Shown here: piece after piece, positions 35,570 through 47,700 of the stretch
Layout: each line of letters begins with the position of its first letter
Position numbering within the stretch: the stretch's first letter is position 1
Source of the DNA: Sapria himalayana
Taxonomy: Eukaryota; Streptophyta; Magnoliopsida; Malpighiales; Rafflesiaceae
Assembly: GCA_029783825.1 (NCBI GenBank)
Contig: JAREIK010002440.1
Location: forward strand, 496,001 to 560,000
Reading direction: 5' to 3'
Length of the DNA stretch: 64,000 bases
Notes under the pieces: model-generated
Told to the model about the DNA's origin: nothing
The model's input: only the letters and a program-made list of their open reading frames with translations
Databases searched by the model: none
Made by a program: the position numbers and the translations under genes

Positions 35570-36102
35570 ACCCACACATAAAAGAATAAGCTGAAACAAA
35601 TGATTAAAAAAGCATACTCAAAATCAGATGGAAGACATGACCTAAAAAATTATAATTTATTAGTGAGGCCTTGAGGTTGAATATCACCCTAAACCAAGAG
35701 AAAAATGGATCTACCCGAACTTACCTAGAGAGAGAATATTAATAAAAGCACATCATTATCATACTTTTAAAATATCTAGGAGTACTAAATTATTAAAATA
35801 TTACAATTAGATATTTGTTTATTCTCTAACCAAATTTAATTTGTAAAAGAATATTAATACTAGATGTGTGATAAATTCTCATAATCCTCAAAATTAAAAA
35901 AAAAGGCTTAAATGACCAATACTTAATATCATTTTCACTACTAAAAATAAGAACTACAAAAAAAGCATTATTTAATAATTAACATCTGAGAGGAATACCC
36001 AAAATCATTATCACTCCAAAAAAATTTAATATAATAAGCAAATTTTAATAAAAATATGATATGAAATAACATGCTATACTATTCCAAAAAATCTTTGGAA
36101 AA
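35570..36102. other. AT-rich spacer, no gene seen
   Basis: Would correspond to intron of the EPL1-type fragment. Nothing else recognised. Confidence 0.45.
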
Positions 36103-36107
36103 CATGG

Positions 36108-36600
36108 TGTTGGGTAATTGCGCTTCCACGGGTAGTAAGATTAAGAAACAAAAAAATAACAGAAACACAGAAAACAAGCAATATATATCCCAATCCAACA
36201 AGCATCCACGACAGAATCAAAAACGAGAAATCAACACAGGAAATAACGTGGTTCGCTAGTCGCTCAGTACGACTAGCTACCTCCACCAGAAAACGCTTAT
36301 GCGTTACAGATTAAAACCAAAAATAGAATGTCTTATAGTATGCAGCACGCAGCAGTCGCGAAAAATTCGCGCAGAGAGAAGAGAGGGATGATGAACAGTT
36401 CAACGAGTCAAAATAGCCGCCCGAAAAAAAAAATTACAAATCATTTTATATGAAAAATAAACATCCGGTTCATTTAACCGAAGCGGGACCTCCGTTATTG
36501 TGCTACTGCTGCATCCCCGGGCTTTTAATATTTCCTTTCCTGCACTTACATGAAAATATTAAAATAGATTATTAAGTAAAAACAAATTACATATACAGCA
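36108..36600 (-). mobile_element. Solo LTR (family S), copy 1
   Basis: Minus orientation: begins TGCTGTATATGTAATTTG, ends ATTACCCAACA. Flanked by catgg at 36103-36107 and 36601-36605, a perfect 5-bp duplication, with no internal retroelement sequence; so a solo LTR left by recombination. Two plus-orientation copies lie at 57197 and 58670. An 8-bp stem hairpin lies at 36255-36277. Confidence 0.93.
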
Positions 36601-36605
36601 CATGG

Positions 36606-38370
36606 TGATGTCATTTTGATTTATTATTTAAGAACAAAATATTTGATTGAAATTTAATGTGTGCGTGCTTAATATTGCATCAATCATTTGTCTTAAAAAC
36701 AAGATGGCATAAAAAAAATTAAAATACAATTTTAAAAAATTAAAGAGAGTCCAATTAATCATGTAATTTTAAAATGTTTGTCTCTCTCCTAAATATATAA
36801 CCCAACCAAATATTTTTTTTTTCACTTAGCTAAATTATATTATCATGTAGTATGAACAAAAGATGGTCAATAAATTATCTCTTAGTTTTTATAATTTTAA
36901 TATCATTGGAGATTGTACCTAGTATACAAGACTCTCACTTAGGGCAAGATTTATCAGATATTGATATCTCAATAATATTCCTTCAAAAATCAATAAAAGC
37001 TCTGTCTAATAAATCTCAAATCCAAGACTTATCGTCATTTGACAAAGATACTTGGCATCACATCAAGACACCTCTAATATATACATACAAAATAAGAACT
37101 TCTAAAGTAATCATGATCCATTGGACACAACATTTAAATCTCACCAAGAGAGAGAGAGAGAGAGAGAAATAAGCATTAAATAACTTGCTGATCCCAATCC
37201 GAAGATGTATATACTAAATGGATACATTCACAATCTATTTTTAATGAGTTTTTTATCATATCAGTTGATCTAGTTTAGAATAATGAGTTGGACATTCCAA
37301 TTACATTATAGACAAATATATATAATAAAGAGGAAACCGAGGAAAAGATCGATCAACAAGACTAGATTAGTAATGAATGATTTTACATTCATTATGATAT
37401 TGATTTTTGGAACACATTATTTCATATGATTATTATGACCACTAATAGGTTATTACTTTCTATTTATTATCACATATATAAAATATATATTAGTTAGATA
37501 TAAAGAATACATTCCTTTATAATAATTTATAAAAAAAATGCTTATATAGTAGTCATTAGGATTCATTATTCCTAGAAGAAGAGAGCACATATATGATATA
37601 CAGAATATGAGGGGGCAATTTATAGCCTCAAGCAGTCTCCCAATACATGATTTAATAATTTTACTTAATAGTCACTATATTTTGTCATAAAAATATGTCA
37701 AATTTTTTTATTTTTTTTAAGTTGATCAAGATGTTAGTATGTGAAACTAATTGTATACGATGATAATGATCTAATTACATGAGATAATTAATTTGATATA
37801 TCTAAACTAAAATCTACAAACCAAGTTTTAGATATTATTTAAAATATATGAGATTTTTTTTAGTATTGAGATTAAATATTTAAGAAGTATGAAAACTCTT
37901 TTTCAGAGAAAATATATTTTATATATTTTCTATGATAAGATATATCATGATGTACACAGTTGGCTTGCTACTTGATATAAATATAAACTTATCTAGATAA
38001 GTTGGTTCGTCAATTGACTCAACCACATATAGAATAATCATAAAAAAATAAAGTATCTAATAATAATTATGTTTGATATTACCTATGATATCAGTATATT
38101 TAGTTATTTTTAAAATTTACATAAATATATTCATATGAATACAATACTTAAAATTCTAAGGTATATAAAAAAAATTCAAGAAATGTGATTATAATCAAAG
38201 ATTATGAATATTATTGGATAAATACATATTAAGATTCTAGTTGGACTTATACGATCACAAAGCAAAAAGTTGACATATGTTTTTATTTTTATTTTTTTGT
38301 AGATAACTTTATCTTATGGAAAAATAAAAGATAAATAATTATTTCGAGATCCAGTATATAAAAAAATAGA
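36606..38370. other. AT-rich spacer, no gene recognised
   Basis: A 106-codon open frame at 36852-37172 starts with a hydrophobic stretch and ends in a (GA)n tract. It has no features I recognise and is probably chance. Confidence 0.45.
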
Positions 38371-38374
38371 AAGC

Positions 38375-38705
38375 TATGACATCAGCAACTTATAAACTTC
38401 AATGGACCAAATACTTTTTGAATGAGCTTTATCTCCCAGTTTAGAGATTAATGATAATTCACTATGACAGCCAGATAGTCAAACACATTGCAGCCAACTC
38501 AATGTTCTATGAGCGGATAAAGCATATTAAGAATAATTATCTTCTCATTCGAAATAAAATTTAAGATATTTTGATCACTACAACCTACATGCGTATCAGT
38601 GAGCTGAGTAAGAACATCTTCATGCAAACTATTAGAGGACCATAATTTTTTTTCCACACTTCCATGCTAGGAATACGTGATATGCATGCATTAACTTGAG
38701 AAAGG
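38375..38705 (+). pseudogene. Ty1/copia RNase H relic
   Basis: The plus strand reads AMTSATYKLQWTKYFLNEL, then HYDSQIVKHIAANSMFYERI, KHIKNNYLLIRNKI, and MQTIRGP. This is the copia RNase H end (family: [30 protein letters not shown]...LADIFTKSLRGP). Several stops. It is a different copia lineage from 27537-32547 and lies opposite to the EPL1-type fragments. No LTR could be assigned. Confidence 0.75.
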
Positions 38706-39790
38706 TGTTCAATTTTTTGTTTAGTATTTTTTTATTTGATTTTTATTGATTGGGAATACCCAACTTGTAAGTTTTCCCAAACAATATACGTGGGATTATA
38801 TATATCTAAAATACTATATTTCATTTTTATTAAAATTATTTTTCTTTTTTTCAAAGATTCTCCACTCTCTCTCTCTCTTTCTCTTTCTCTCTACTCTATG
38901 CAAATCCAAAATACTACTTATTTACACTTGATTAAATAAGTCATGAAAAAAAATATAAGAATAAAAATATTCTTACAGAGTATTTATCAATTTAGAAAAT
39001 ATTCATAATATAATTTTTTTGAGAGTTGGTTTGGTGTCTACATAATAAAAGAAAAATATTTCCACATAATATTGATGTCAATAAAGATACATATATTAAA
39101 GTAATATAACAAATATGTTTTATATGTGGGATGTAAAGTAAATTTGTTACATCTATAAATAACATTAAGATTCAATGTTAAGATGATATTTTCTTGCCAT
39201 GGTTATAAATGAGCTGACAGGACAACTATGAAAATAAATACATTGATATATGCTATATATAGATAATATTTTCTTAGTAATTAAAATTAGTAAAAATTTA
39301 AATTGAAAATTAAATAGATAGCAAATGTTTGGGAGTAAAAAATTTAAAAATAAAAGATTAAAAATAAAATATTTAACTAGTAACTTTGATTTAAAATTGA
39401 AAAAATCAATTTCTCAAAACATAATTATTTTCGAAATTTATGATTTATAATTCAAAAGAAAGATAATTAAAAAAATATTAATTAAAAAATTAAAACAATT
39501 GACAAAAATAAAGTATAATAAAAAAATATATGTTAGATTAAAAAAATAAATAATATTAAAAAGACTAATAATTACTCAATTTATGATACATAATGTTTAC
39601 TTTTTTTGAGAAAAAATATATATAAGATGGTTGTGATTGATAAGTGTTTGATAAAATGAATGTGTACCTTATTAATCTATTATAAGAGATGTAAACTATA
39701 ATAGGAAAAAAAAAATCTTCTTTGATAACTTATTAATCTCAACACCACATCTCTAATCTGAATAGAAAGAATTGATCAATAAGATAAATT
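38706..39790. other. AT-rich spacer, no gene seen
   Basis: Contains a (CT)n tract at about 38853-38892. Otherwise nothing recognised. Confidence 0.45.
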
Positions 39791-39797
39791 TATTACT

Positions 39798-39851
39798 TGC
39801 CAAATGACATTTTTCAAATGACTACAAATTATTTTCCCTCTGTTGCATTCG
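39798..39851 (-). pseudogene. EPL1-type exon B
   Basis: Minus strand reads RMQQRENNL*SFEKCHLA, matching RMQRRENNVQSFEKLRQ of plant Enhancer-of-polycomb-like proteins, followed by AGTAATAA, close to a donor site. One stop (Gln to stop). A 90-bp segment with a GTATGT near its start separates it from exon A and may be an intron. The 51-bp exons at 34.8-35.5 kb are the next exon in the protein. Confidence 0.75.
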
Positions 39852-39941
39852 AACACATCATGAGAAGCATCTTACAAGACTATGAAATTTGCTTGTAGAA
39901 CTTCTGATTGCATCATAATAGACTACTAGACCACATACATG

Positions 39942-40053
39942 TCTTGTATGGAGCCAGTGGGCTTTCTCTCGAGGCTTGAATGCATTGTATGGGTTGGTAT
40001 CATTAACAGGTGGAGAAGGCTTCAGAATCAATCACACCCCTTGCCACCAACCA
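39942..40053 (-). pseudogene. EPL1-type exon A
   Basis: Minus strand, after an acceptor-like TTTTGCTAAG|, reads WWQGV*LILKPSPPVNDTN then PYNAFKPREKAHWLHTR. Plant EPL1 has KPILRRLQPPPPVNDTNPYNVFRPREKAHRLHTRR at this place (family knowledge from memory). EPL1 is a NuA4-type histone acetyltransferase subunit. This copy has a stop and is only a fragment. Confidence 0.8.
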
Positions 40054-40204
40054 CTTAGCAAAAATGTCAGTAAGATAAAACTAATTCAAAACACAAATAG
40101 ATAGCAAGCAGGTAATAGAATCTATAAAAGCAACTCATATGATTCATTAACCACAGAAACTATTATTGATGAGTAATGTCAAACATTGAGGAGTCAAAAG
40201 GGCT

Positions 40205-40861
40205 GTGTTGTGCCGGAATAACCCATTATAGTGTGACATATATGTATAGTTATATATTATTATACATATAGTATATATAGTTATAAATAGTTATATATAA
40301 TTAAACATATAGTTATATATCGATATATTCATACAAATAATTATAAGTAGTTATACATAAATATATACAAAGATTTAAACAAATATATAGCTTTACTTAT
40401 ATGCATGCATATATGTATACATAGTTACAAATATAGTTATATTTAATTATATAGAGTATTATATAGTTATAGAAATATTTATATATAGTTATACACATAT
40501 AGGTAAACATAATGTTTGTTGTTATACATGTAATTATAAATATAGTTACATGTGGTTATATATATAGTTACACATATAGTTAAACTTATATTTATACATG
40601 TAGGTATATATTTTTTTTCATATAATTATACACACACACACACACACACACACATACACACACATAGTTATGTATAGGTATAGATATAGTAAATTACATT
40701 TTTATATATTAATATATAAAAATGTATATTAAATATATGTTGTAAATAATATATTTAAATATAGTTATGTAAAAAGTTTTTATAGTTATACATATAGTAA
40801 GATACAATTATTTATAGTTATATGTTATTATAAATATAGTATATATAGTTATATATAGTTA

Positions 40862-40895
<34 letters not shown>

Positions 40896-41030
40896 TACAA
40901 GTAGTTATATTTAGTTATACATAAATGTATACATAGTTACAAATATAGTTATATTTTATTATATAGAGTTTTATATAGTTATAAAAATATTTATATATAG
41001 TTATACACATATAGTTTAGTAGCAGATATA
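40205..41030. repeat. ATAGTTATA-type minisatellite
   Basis: Irregular repeats of TATATAGTTATA(A/C)ATATAGT units, an (AC)n run at about 40628-40655 and a (TA)n run at about 40867-40890. The stretch 40240-40440 resembles 40820-41020, suggesting a local duplication. No coding. Confidence 0.8.
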
Positions 41031-43675
41031 ATAGATGAAGGATTTTAGATTACTAGAATCCTCGCAAAATTTTGATTTATTGCAAACCATGCTGAATTCT
41101 ACTTCACTGAAATCTGTGTGTCATGATTTTGCAAACTTTAATGTCATAATATTGTTAGCTATTGAATTGTACTCTAATATGAGTTTGGTTTAAATTTTAT
41201 AATAATCTAGAACACACAATACTAAATAAAAATATTACACATCCGCATCATAAAACCTACAATAAGATATTTAGAAAAACCTTAAAAAACATAATGGGAC
41301 AAGACATTCAATTATTTGACAACGTGAAAAATCATATTTTAGGTTTCATTTTGTTGATCAAGGATAGAAAGTGTTACCTCAAATCAAACGCTCCTGCATA
41401 TAAGATAAGTGATGAAGAGTAAGCATTATGAAATAAATATATAAACAACTTTAAGAGCTAGCACACTTTCCGGTGATTTGAAATCCATTAAACATTAAAA
41501 AAATTAATCATTAAAAAAACTTCACACTTTTATAAATATACAGGTGTTTAGATATAATGGTGTGTTTAAAATATTTTTATAAATGTTACACATATATAAT
41601 TATATATATGTAATCCTTTTATAAATATTATATAGTATATATATCACATTTATATAAACATTATAAATATTTTATTTTTATATAAAAATTTATATGTTAA
41701 ATAAATGTTTACAAATATGTATACACATTTTATATGTTATATAAATGTTATATAAAAAAAATATAAAAATGAATAGTTTTATGTAAATGTTGTATAAATA
41801 TTGATAAACATTTATACATATGCATAAATATTTATATATAACATTATATGTTTATATAAACATATCAATATTTATATATAATGTAATATGTTTATATATA
41901 TTTAAGTATAGACATTTATATCTAATGTCATATGATTATATAAATGTATAAAAGTTTATAAATAATATTATCTGTTTATAATATTTTTGGAGACAACAAA
42001 AACAAAACCCATAAACATTGATTTTCTTTTTTATTAAATTACAGAAGCTGATAACATTAGGCATAATATTTTTATTAAGTTAAAAAACCAAAAAACATAA
42101 AGCATAATTTTGTTTTTCACATCACATTCTATAAAACCCTAAAAATTTAAACAGTAAAAGAACAAAGTTTACACTAATCATTTGATATTTCATTAATAAC
42201 TGATATCAAAATCATATACGTGATGTGAAAATAGAAGATAGAAAAAGAAAATTGGGGGAAAATAAAAAAAAATAAACAAAATATTATGTATAAACCAAAA
42301 TTCATCATTGGTGGTGAAATTGAGAAAGACAGATAAATGTATATAGTATTCTGAAGGAGAATAGCAATGATAATATTACCTAGTAACAAGAAGAGGTCGA
42401 ATTTGTAGGTTGCTCCCGTAGTCTAGTTTCGTTTCTCCTCTCTTCCTCTTCGAAAGATAGAAAAAATACTTGTGATTGAATATGCCTTAGTATTTTTTTT
42501 CACAGAATTAAGTGATTGAATTTGTCTCTTTTTTTATTAAAAAAAAAGAGACCAAAATATAAAAGTAAACTAAAATTATAAAAATTAAATAATTTAAATA
42601 ACAAAATGAAATATATTTTTTTAAATCATAAATGATATTATTTCATAAATAAATTATTATAAAAAAAATAAAATTTCATTTTATTTGATATAATTTATAA
42701 TTTATATAATTCCAAAAATTATTTAAAGCTGAGAAGATCAATAAAAAATGTAAATATTTATTATTTTAATAAAACTTAGCATATTATAAGTTAATAGTAA
42801 TGATCTTACTCAATTATTTAATTCTTATAAATTTGAGTAGGGACAAAAAATAAAACTTGAATTAAAATTAGCTCAGGGTTAGTTTGGTAGTACTTTTTAA
42901 AAGTGTTTATATGCCAATAAAATAATTTTAAGTATTTTTAGGACAAAAATTTAATTAGTAATATTTTAAATAACTCTTTTGAAATCCTAAAAAAATACTC
43001 GAAGTATTCTTTTAATAACCACACTGAGATATTTATTTTTTAAATCATCAAATTTTTTTGATGTAATTAAAACATATATGTATTTATCTTTAAATATCAA
43101 TTTATTTTCTTTTAAATTTTATGAACAATTTGAATTTTTTTCCCTAAATTTTAAAATCTTTTTAGTAAATATTTTTTAAAAATATTACTATAATCATTAA
43201 ATATATTTTTTATTTAAAATAATATAAATATTTATTTGTTTATTCGTTAATTCAGATATTTTTATAATTTTTTTTAATCATACTATTAATTATTTTACCT
43301 TTTTAGTAGTAGTAATTTTTATGTATGTTCATTTATTAATTATAATATCTTTAAAAAAGATTATAGTTATATAATTAATTATTTAATGTTTTTTAATAAA
43401 AATATTTAATTATCATAATTAAATATTTCAAAAAATAATTTGTATACTTTTTAAAAAATTTTATAATAATAAAAATAAATATCTTAGTCATTATTAATAT
43501 AAATTTTTATTGTTATTTATATAATTTTGAAATTATTTGTTTGTAATATCCTTTTTTTATAATTTATGAGGTGAATGTGTTTTTCAAGAATCGCTCATCC
43601 AGAGGCCATGACATACCTTTAATATATTAATAATTACATAAAATATTAAAACAAATAATATATAAAAAAAATAAT
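41031..43675. other. AT-rich spacer, no gene seen
   Basis: Inside the large CACTA element. 41560-41990 is rich in TTTATATAAA(C/T)AT repeats. Nothing coding recognised. Confidence 0.5.
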
Positions 43676-43679
43676 TAAA

Positions 43680-44237
43680 GATTAGTGATGGAAATTATTC
43701 CCATCCCAAATAGCTAAATGCATATATTTCGCTTGCATTAACATATAAAATAGAAAAAAAATTATATAATTATTTAGTGACGGATAATATCTCGATCTAA
43801 TTAGCAAGAAAAAATCCGTTGCTAAATTTCTCGCTTTTTATGGAGTAGAAATTTACGAAAAAATTAGTGACGGATAATGTCTTGAACAAATTAGCTAGAG
43901 AAAATCTGTCACTAATTCCATCGCTAAATTTTTTGATTTGCATGGGAATTTACAAAAAATTAGCGACGGATTATCTCTCTATCTAATTAGTTAGGGAAAA
44001 TCCATAGCTAATTACATCGCTAAAAATAGTTAGTGAAATTCCATCGCTACATTTGTCACTAAAATTGATGGAAATTTTTCCAACAACCATTTCCATCGCT
44101 AATCCATCACTAATCTATCGTAAATATTTTTTACAATGTTAAATCAAAAATCTCTTGCTATTCACTAGCTAATCCCCTTAGCTAAGGATTATTCCCTAGC
44201 TAAATTTTCCTAGCTAAACTAACATTTTCTTGTAGTG
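43680..44237. repeat. CACTA right subterminal repeat region
   Basis: Many copies of (A/G)TTAGTGACGGAT(T/A)AT, CATCGCTAA and CCCTAGCTAA words, ending with TTTTCTTGTAGTG. Its reverse complement resembles the region starting at 10801. Confidence 0.75.
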
Positions 44238-44699
44238 TATATTAATCTAGAGACTAGAGATTCTTGATAGTTTTCGTTAATCACTTTTTTAGTATCTATA
44301 TAATCAGTCAATTTTCAACTCTAGGCATCTACCACAACATTTTTCTTGTAAGGAGGATAGTTAATTATACTTGTCACAAATTTAAAGCATCTTTTATGTT
44401 TTATATTTATATTTATTTAGGTGAACAAAAAACAAAGATTCTTATGGTAATATAGATCGCATACCATTCTCCATATAAATGATGCATGCATATCATTAGA
44501 GCAAGCACCACAACTACTAATTCTAATCATGGACTAGACTATTATTCTCATATTCTTTTAATTTCCTGGATGCATATACAAGTTTCATCCTATTTTTAAT
44601 TTAAAATACAACATATCCCATTATTTTAAGCATTACAATACACTACAAAGTAACAAATTATCTAATTTTGGATGGTAGCATTGTTACAATTTTATTATA

Positions 44700-47600
44700 T
44701 TGCTCAATTTTATTAGTTAGATAATATCCAAAATACTCATTATTAAAGGTATATCAAAAATAAAGATCTGCAAGTATAAAGGTCATATAAGTAATAAAGA
44801 TAGTTTCCCTCTAAATATCAATTTCATATAGATTATATAAATAGTTTCGTCAATTTTTTGAGACAACATAATTTTAGTAGAAAAAAATTATTTGGTATTT
44901 TGATATCACTCTTAGATCCTAGGGTTTGTCTACTTGATTTATATAATGAATACTCAAATAATTTGATTTATGTTGGGTTTGGATATAGAATAAAGGTCAA
45001 ATTATTGTTAGAATGTACTTTTTCCCTATTAACAATCAAGATAGTTATTACTTTGATCTCATCCCAATGATGATCCCCTCATAATTGTGCTCTTAGTATT
45101 TTATTACCAAGATAGAAAATCATCTTTGCTCAAAGGGCATTCACAAGTTCATACTTTTTAGGTAACTCATCAATATCTCTTGATGATTACTGAGAAATGA
45201 TGTAGTTTAAAAGTATTTATTCTTTTAACTTTGTATGTATTATACAAATATTATTAATATATGCTTCTCTCAAATCTCACCAATAAGATCCATAGGAGTT
45301 AAAGTAACTCAAAGGGTTGTGGCTACCTTATGAGTCAAAATCACTCACATATATCATATGGATTACCTATCACCATCCTCCATAGTGACAATGTGACTTA
45401 TACTAAAGGAGAAAACTTTAGAAGAATATTCTATAAAATATTCACATCAATTGAGGATCAATTCTTCTAAGACATGTATAATTGAGTGATGTGTAAAATA
45501 ATTCATATGCTTAACTTAGTTAGCCTGATACTCACAATGATTAATATACCTTAAATTTAGATTTTTACATATAGTTTGTCTTGTGCATTGTGGTTAGAAG
45601 GGATATTACTTCCTTTCTACCATAAACTTGAGTGAGCCTTATAGTTTACCTATCACCATCCACTTTGATAATATGCACAAACTCACAATAGTTAAATTTA
45701 ATAATTTAAGTTTTGTTGAATTACTATTTCTATTAATTTTTATTAACAATATAAATTAAATATATCAATTAATCATAAAACTATTTATATACACAAAAAT
45801 TCATAATAATACAAACATAGACCTTAATTTAGATCGACATTAGTGAGAGATTAATATTAGGTACAAGAGAAGAAGTCTTATGAATCTCAAGTTCCTATTT
45901 GATAGCCCTCACGGATAATCTAAGATACAAATCCTAATTTCATGATACTTTGGTTTATTTTTTGAATCCACCCTAGAGATAAAAAGTTTGAGAGTCACAC
46001 CCCCAACTCTAGGGTTTAGTTGCAATACATTACTTTTGGTCTCAAAGAGTAAAGAAGAAGAAAAATCATGCTTTTCTTCTCATTTTTTTTACTTTTAGAC
46101 TCCATAAATCTAGCACTTTTTCGAGTAGAGAGTCATATAAGAAGATTTCATGACTTTAGCCTTAGTCTCTTGAGCTTGTGATCATGATTTTGAGAAGTGG
46201 CCACAACTTTGGGATTCCTCTCAATTTTTATTTGACATAAAGTTATGATATTAGGAAGTATCCATTACTTATGTATTTTGTCTCTATAATACAGAGGCAT
46301 GACTTTGCAAATGAGCCATGACTTTCGTCTTTTTTTTTGTATCAAATGACCATGACATTGAAAATAGCCATGACTTTGGCTCTGCTCTTTATTTTGCATT
46401 AAATGGTTATAGCAACATGAATGATCATGACTTTGGAAATTACTTCATACATCCAAGTTGTGATGTTGCCTTCTCTTGAGGAGGAGAGTCACAACCTTTG
46501 AAGTAAATATTCAGTGTTCAAACTACCAAATATATTTATGTATTCTGGTGATTTATGATGATGTGTAGGTATGGAAATGAGATAACTATGGATCAATTTC
46601 AAGACTTTGAACTTTTAAAAAATTTTGATGAATAGTCATGAAATCAATAAATTTTAAGAGATGTTTGGCTGAGAAGTAAAGTATGGAGTCTCATGTAGTT
46701 TCAACAATTATTTTTGGCTAAGATTCTACCTAGTTGGTCTTGGAAATCATTGTATGCTATGATCCTACCAACTCATTAACATAATCCATCCATTATGCAA
46801 CACAATCTTTCTGAATGTGATATTATAATGGAGTCATAACCATCTTTATCTTATAAATTTAAATAGCTATGATAATAATTTTACATCATAGAAACCAAGA
46901 ATAGAAAATATATATTAAAGTTATGTGTTCTTTATCATGAAATTAATATATAAGAATATTTAGTACTTTGAACACCAAACAAATTGTGCTTTAAATCATG
47001 GCTCTTGAAAGTGGCCATCGCTTTGGATGTTTCCTCATATTTCCATGGCACAAAGTCATGGTATTAGAAACTATCAACAACTTATGTATTTTGTCTCTAT
47101 AATACAAAGTTGTGGCTTCATGAATGAGCCATTACTTTGGTGTTTCTTTTACATCATGTGGCCATGGCACTAAAAATGGTCATGACTGCTTTAGTCTCTC
47201 TTGAATATTAAATAGCTATAATGCTATTGGGAATGGTCATGATTTTTTCCTTGGTCTTTCTTGTGTCTCAAATGATTGTGGCATTAAAAATGGTCATGGC
47301 TTCGGCCTTGGTTTTTCTTATGCATCAAATGGATGTGACATTGGGTATGGCCACTACTTTGACAATTAGCATGTACATGCAAGCCATAGATTTGCCTTTG
47401 GTTTTGAGGGAAAGAGTTAAGTCCTTGGATGTGGCCATGCTCGAATAATGCTTTTTATTATTATATGTATCCAAAAGTTAGGACTTTAGATAATTGTAGT
47501 GACTTTGGCTTGAGTAGTTTTGTCTCTATTTTTATAGCTTAAAAGCCATAGTTTTTGAAAAAGGCTATGACTTTGGCCTGAGAATACAAATCCTCGGTAA

Positions 47601-47700
47601 AGCGAAAGTTATGGTACTATGAAGTGGTCATAACTATTAGTACTAGTGTGATACTTGATTACTACAATATAAAATTTATATCATAGTAATTTAATTATTA
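44700..47700. repeat. Diverged duplicated block, unit 1
   Basis: Matches 51400-53517 plus 59918 onward in the same orientation. Examples: CTTAGATCCTAGG(G/A)TTT at 44911 and 51660; ATATGC(T/C)TC(T/C)CTCA(A/G)ATCTCACCAATA(A/G)GA at 45259 and 52049; AGAATATTCTATAAAA near 45422 and 52217. Strong divergence shows it is old. No gene assigned; the ORFs are fragmentary. Confidence 0.7.
46160..47460 (+). repeat. Degenerate 57-bp (19-codon) repeat array in unit 1
   Basis: Units of about 57 bp built on AATGGTCATGACTTTGG...CTTTCTTGT.TCAAATG. In the best two units (47229-47343) the plus strand reads NGHDFFLGLSCVSNDCGIK and NGHGFGLGFSYASNGCDIG in frame. Elsewhere the frame is broken. The section 46160-46450 is itself repeated at 46980-47230. 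Confidence 0.65.

Larger units (their letters stand above)
27036..44237. mobile_element. Large (17.2 kb) CACTA element with nested insertions
   Basis: Left end CACTACAAGAAAA at 27036; right end TTTTCTTGTAGTG ending 44237: a perfect 13-bp inverted repeat with the CACTA signature. Flanks are TAT at 27033-27035 and TAT at 44238-44240, the 3-bp duplication of the superfamily. Both ends carry the same subterminal words (CCTAGCTAAAT, GACGGATTA, CATCGCTAA). I find no TNP2 or second-ORF coding inside, so it is non-autonomous. It contains a copia element, a solo LTR, a copia RNase H relic, minisatellites and minus-strand EPL1-type exon fragments. A 3-bp duplication alone could occur by chance; matching ends and orientation make a single element likely but not certain. 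Confidence 0.7.

Noticed and set aside
36852..37172. 106-codon ORF with hydrophobic N-terminus
   Set aside because: No recognised domain, ends in a (GA)n tract, no promoter or splice evidence; treated as chance.
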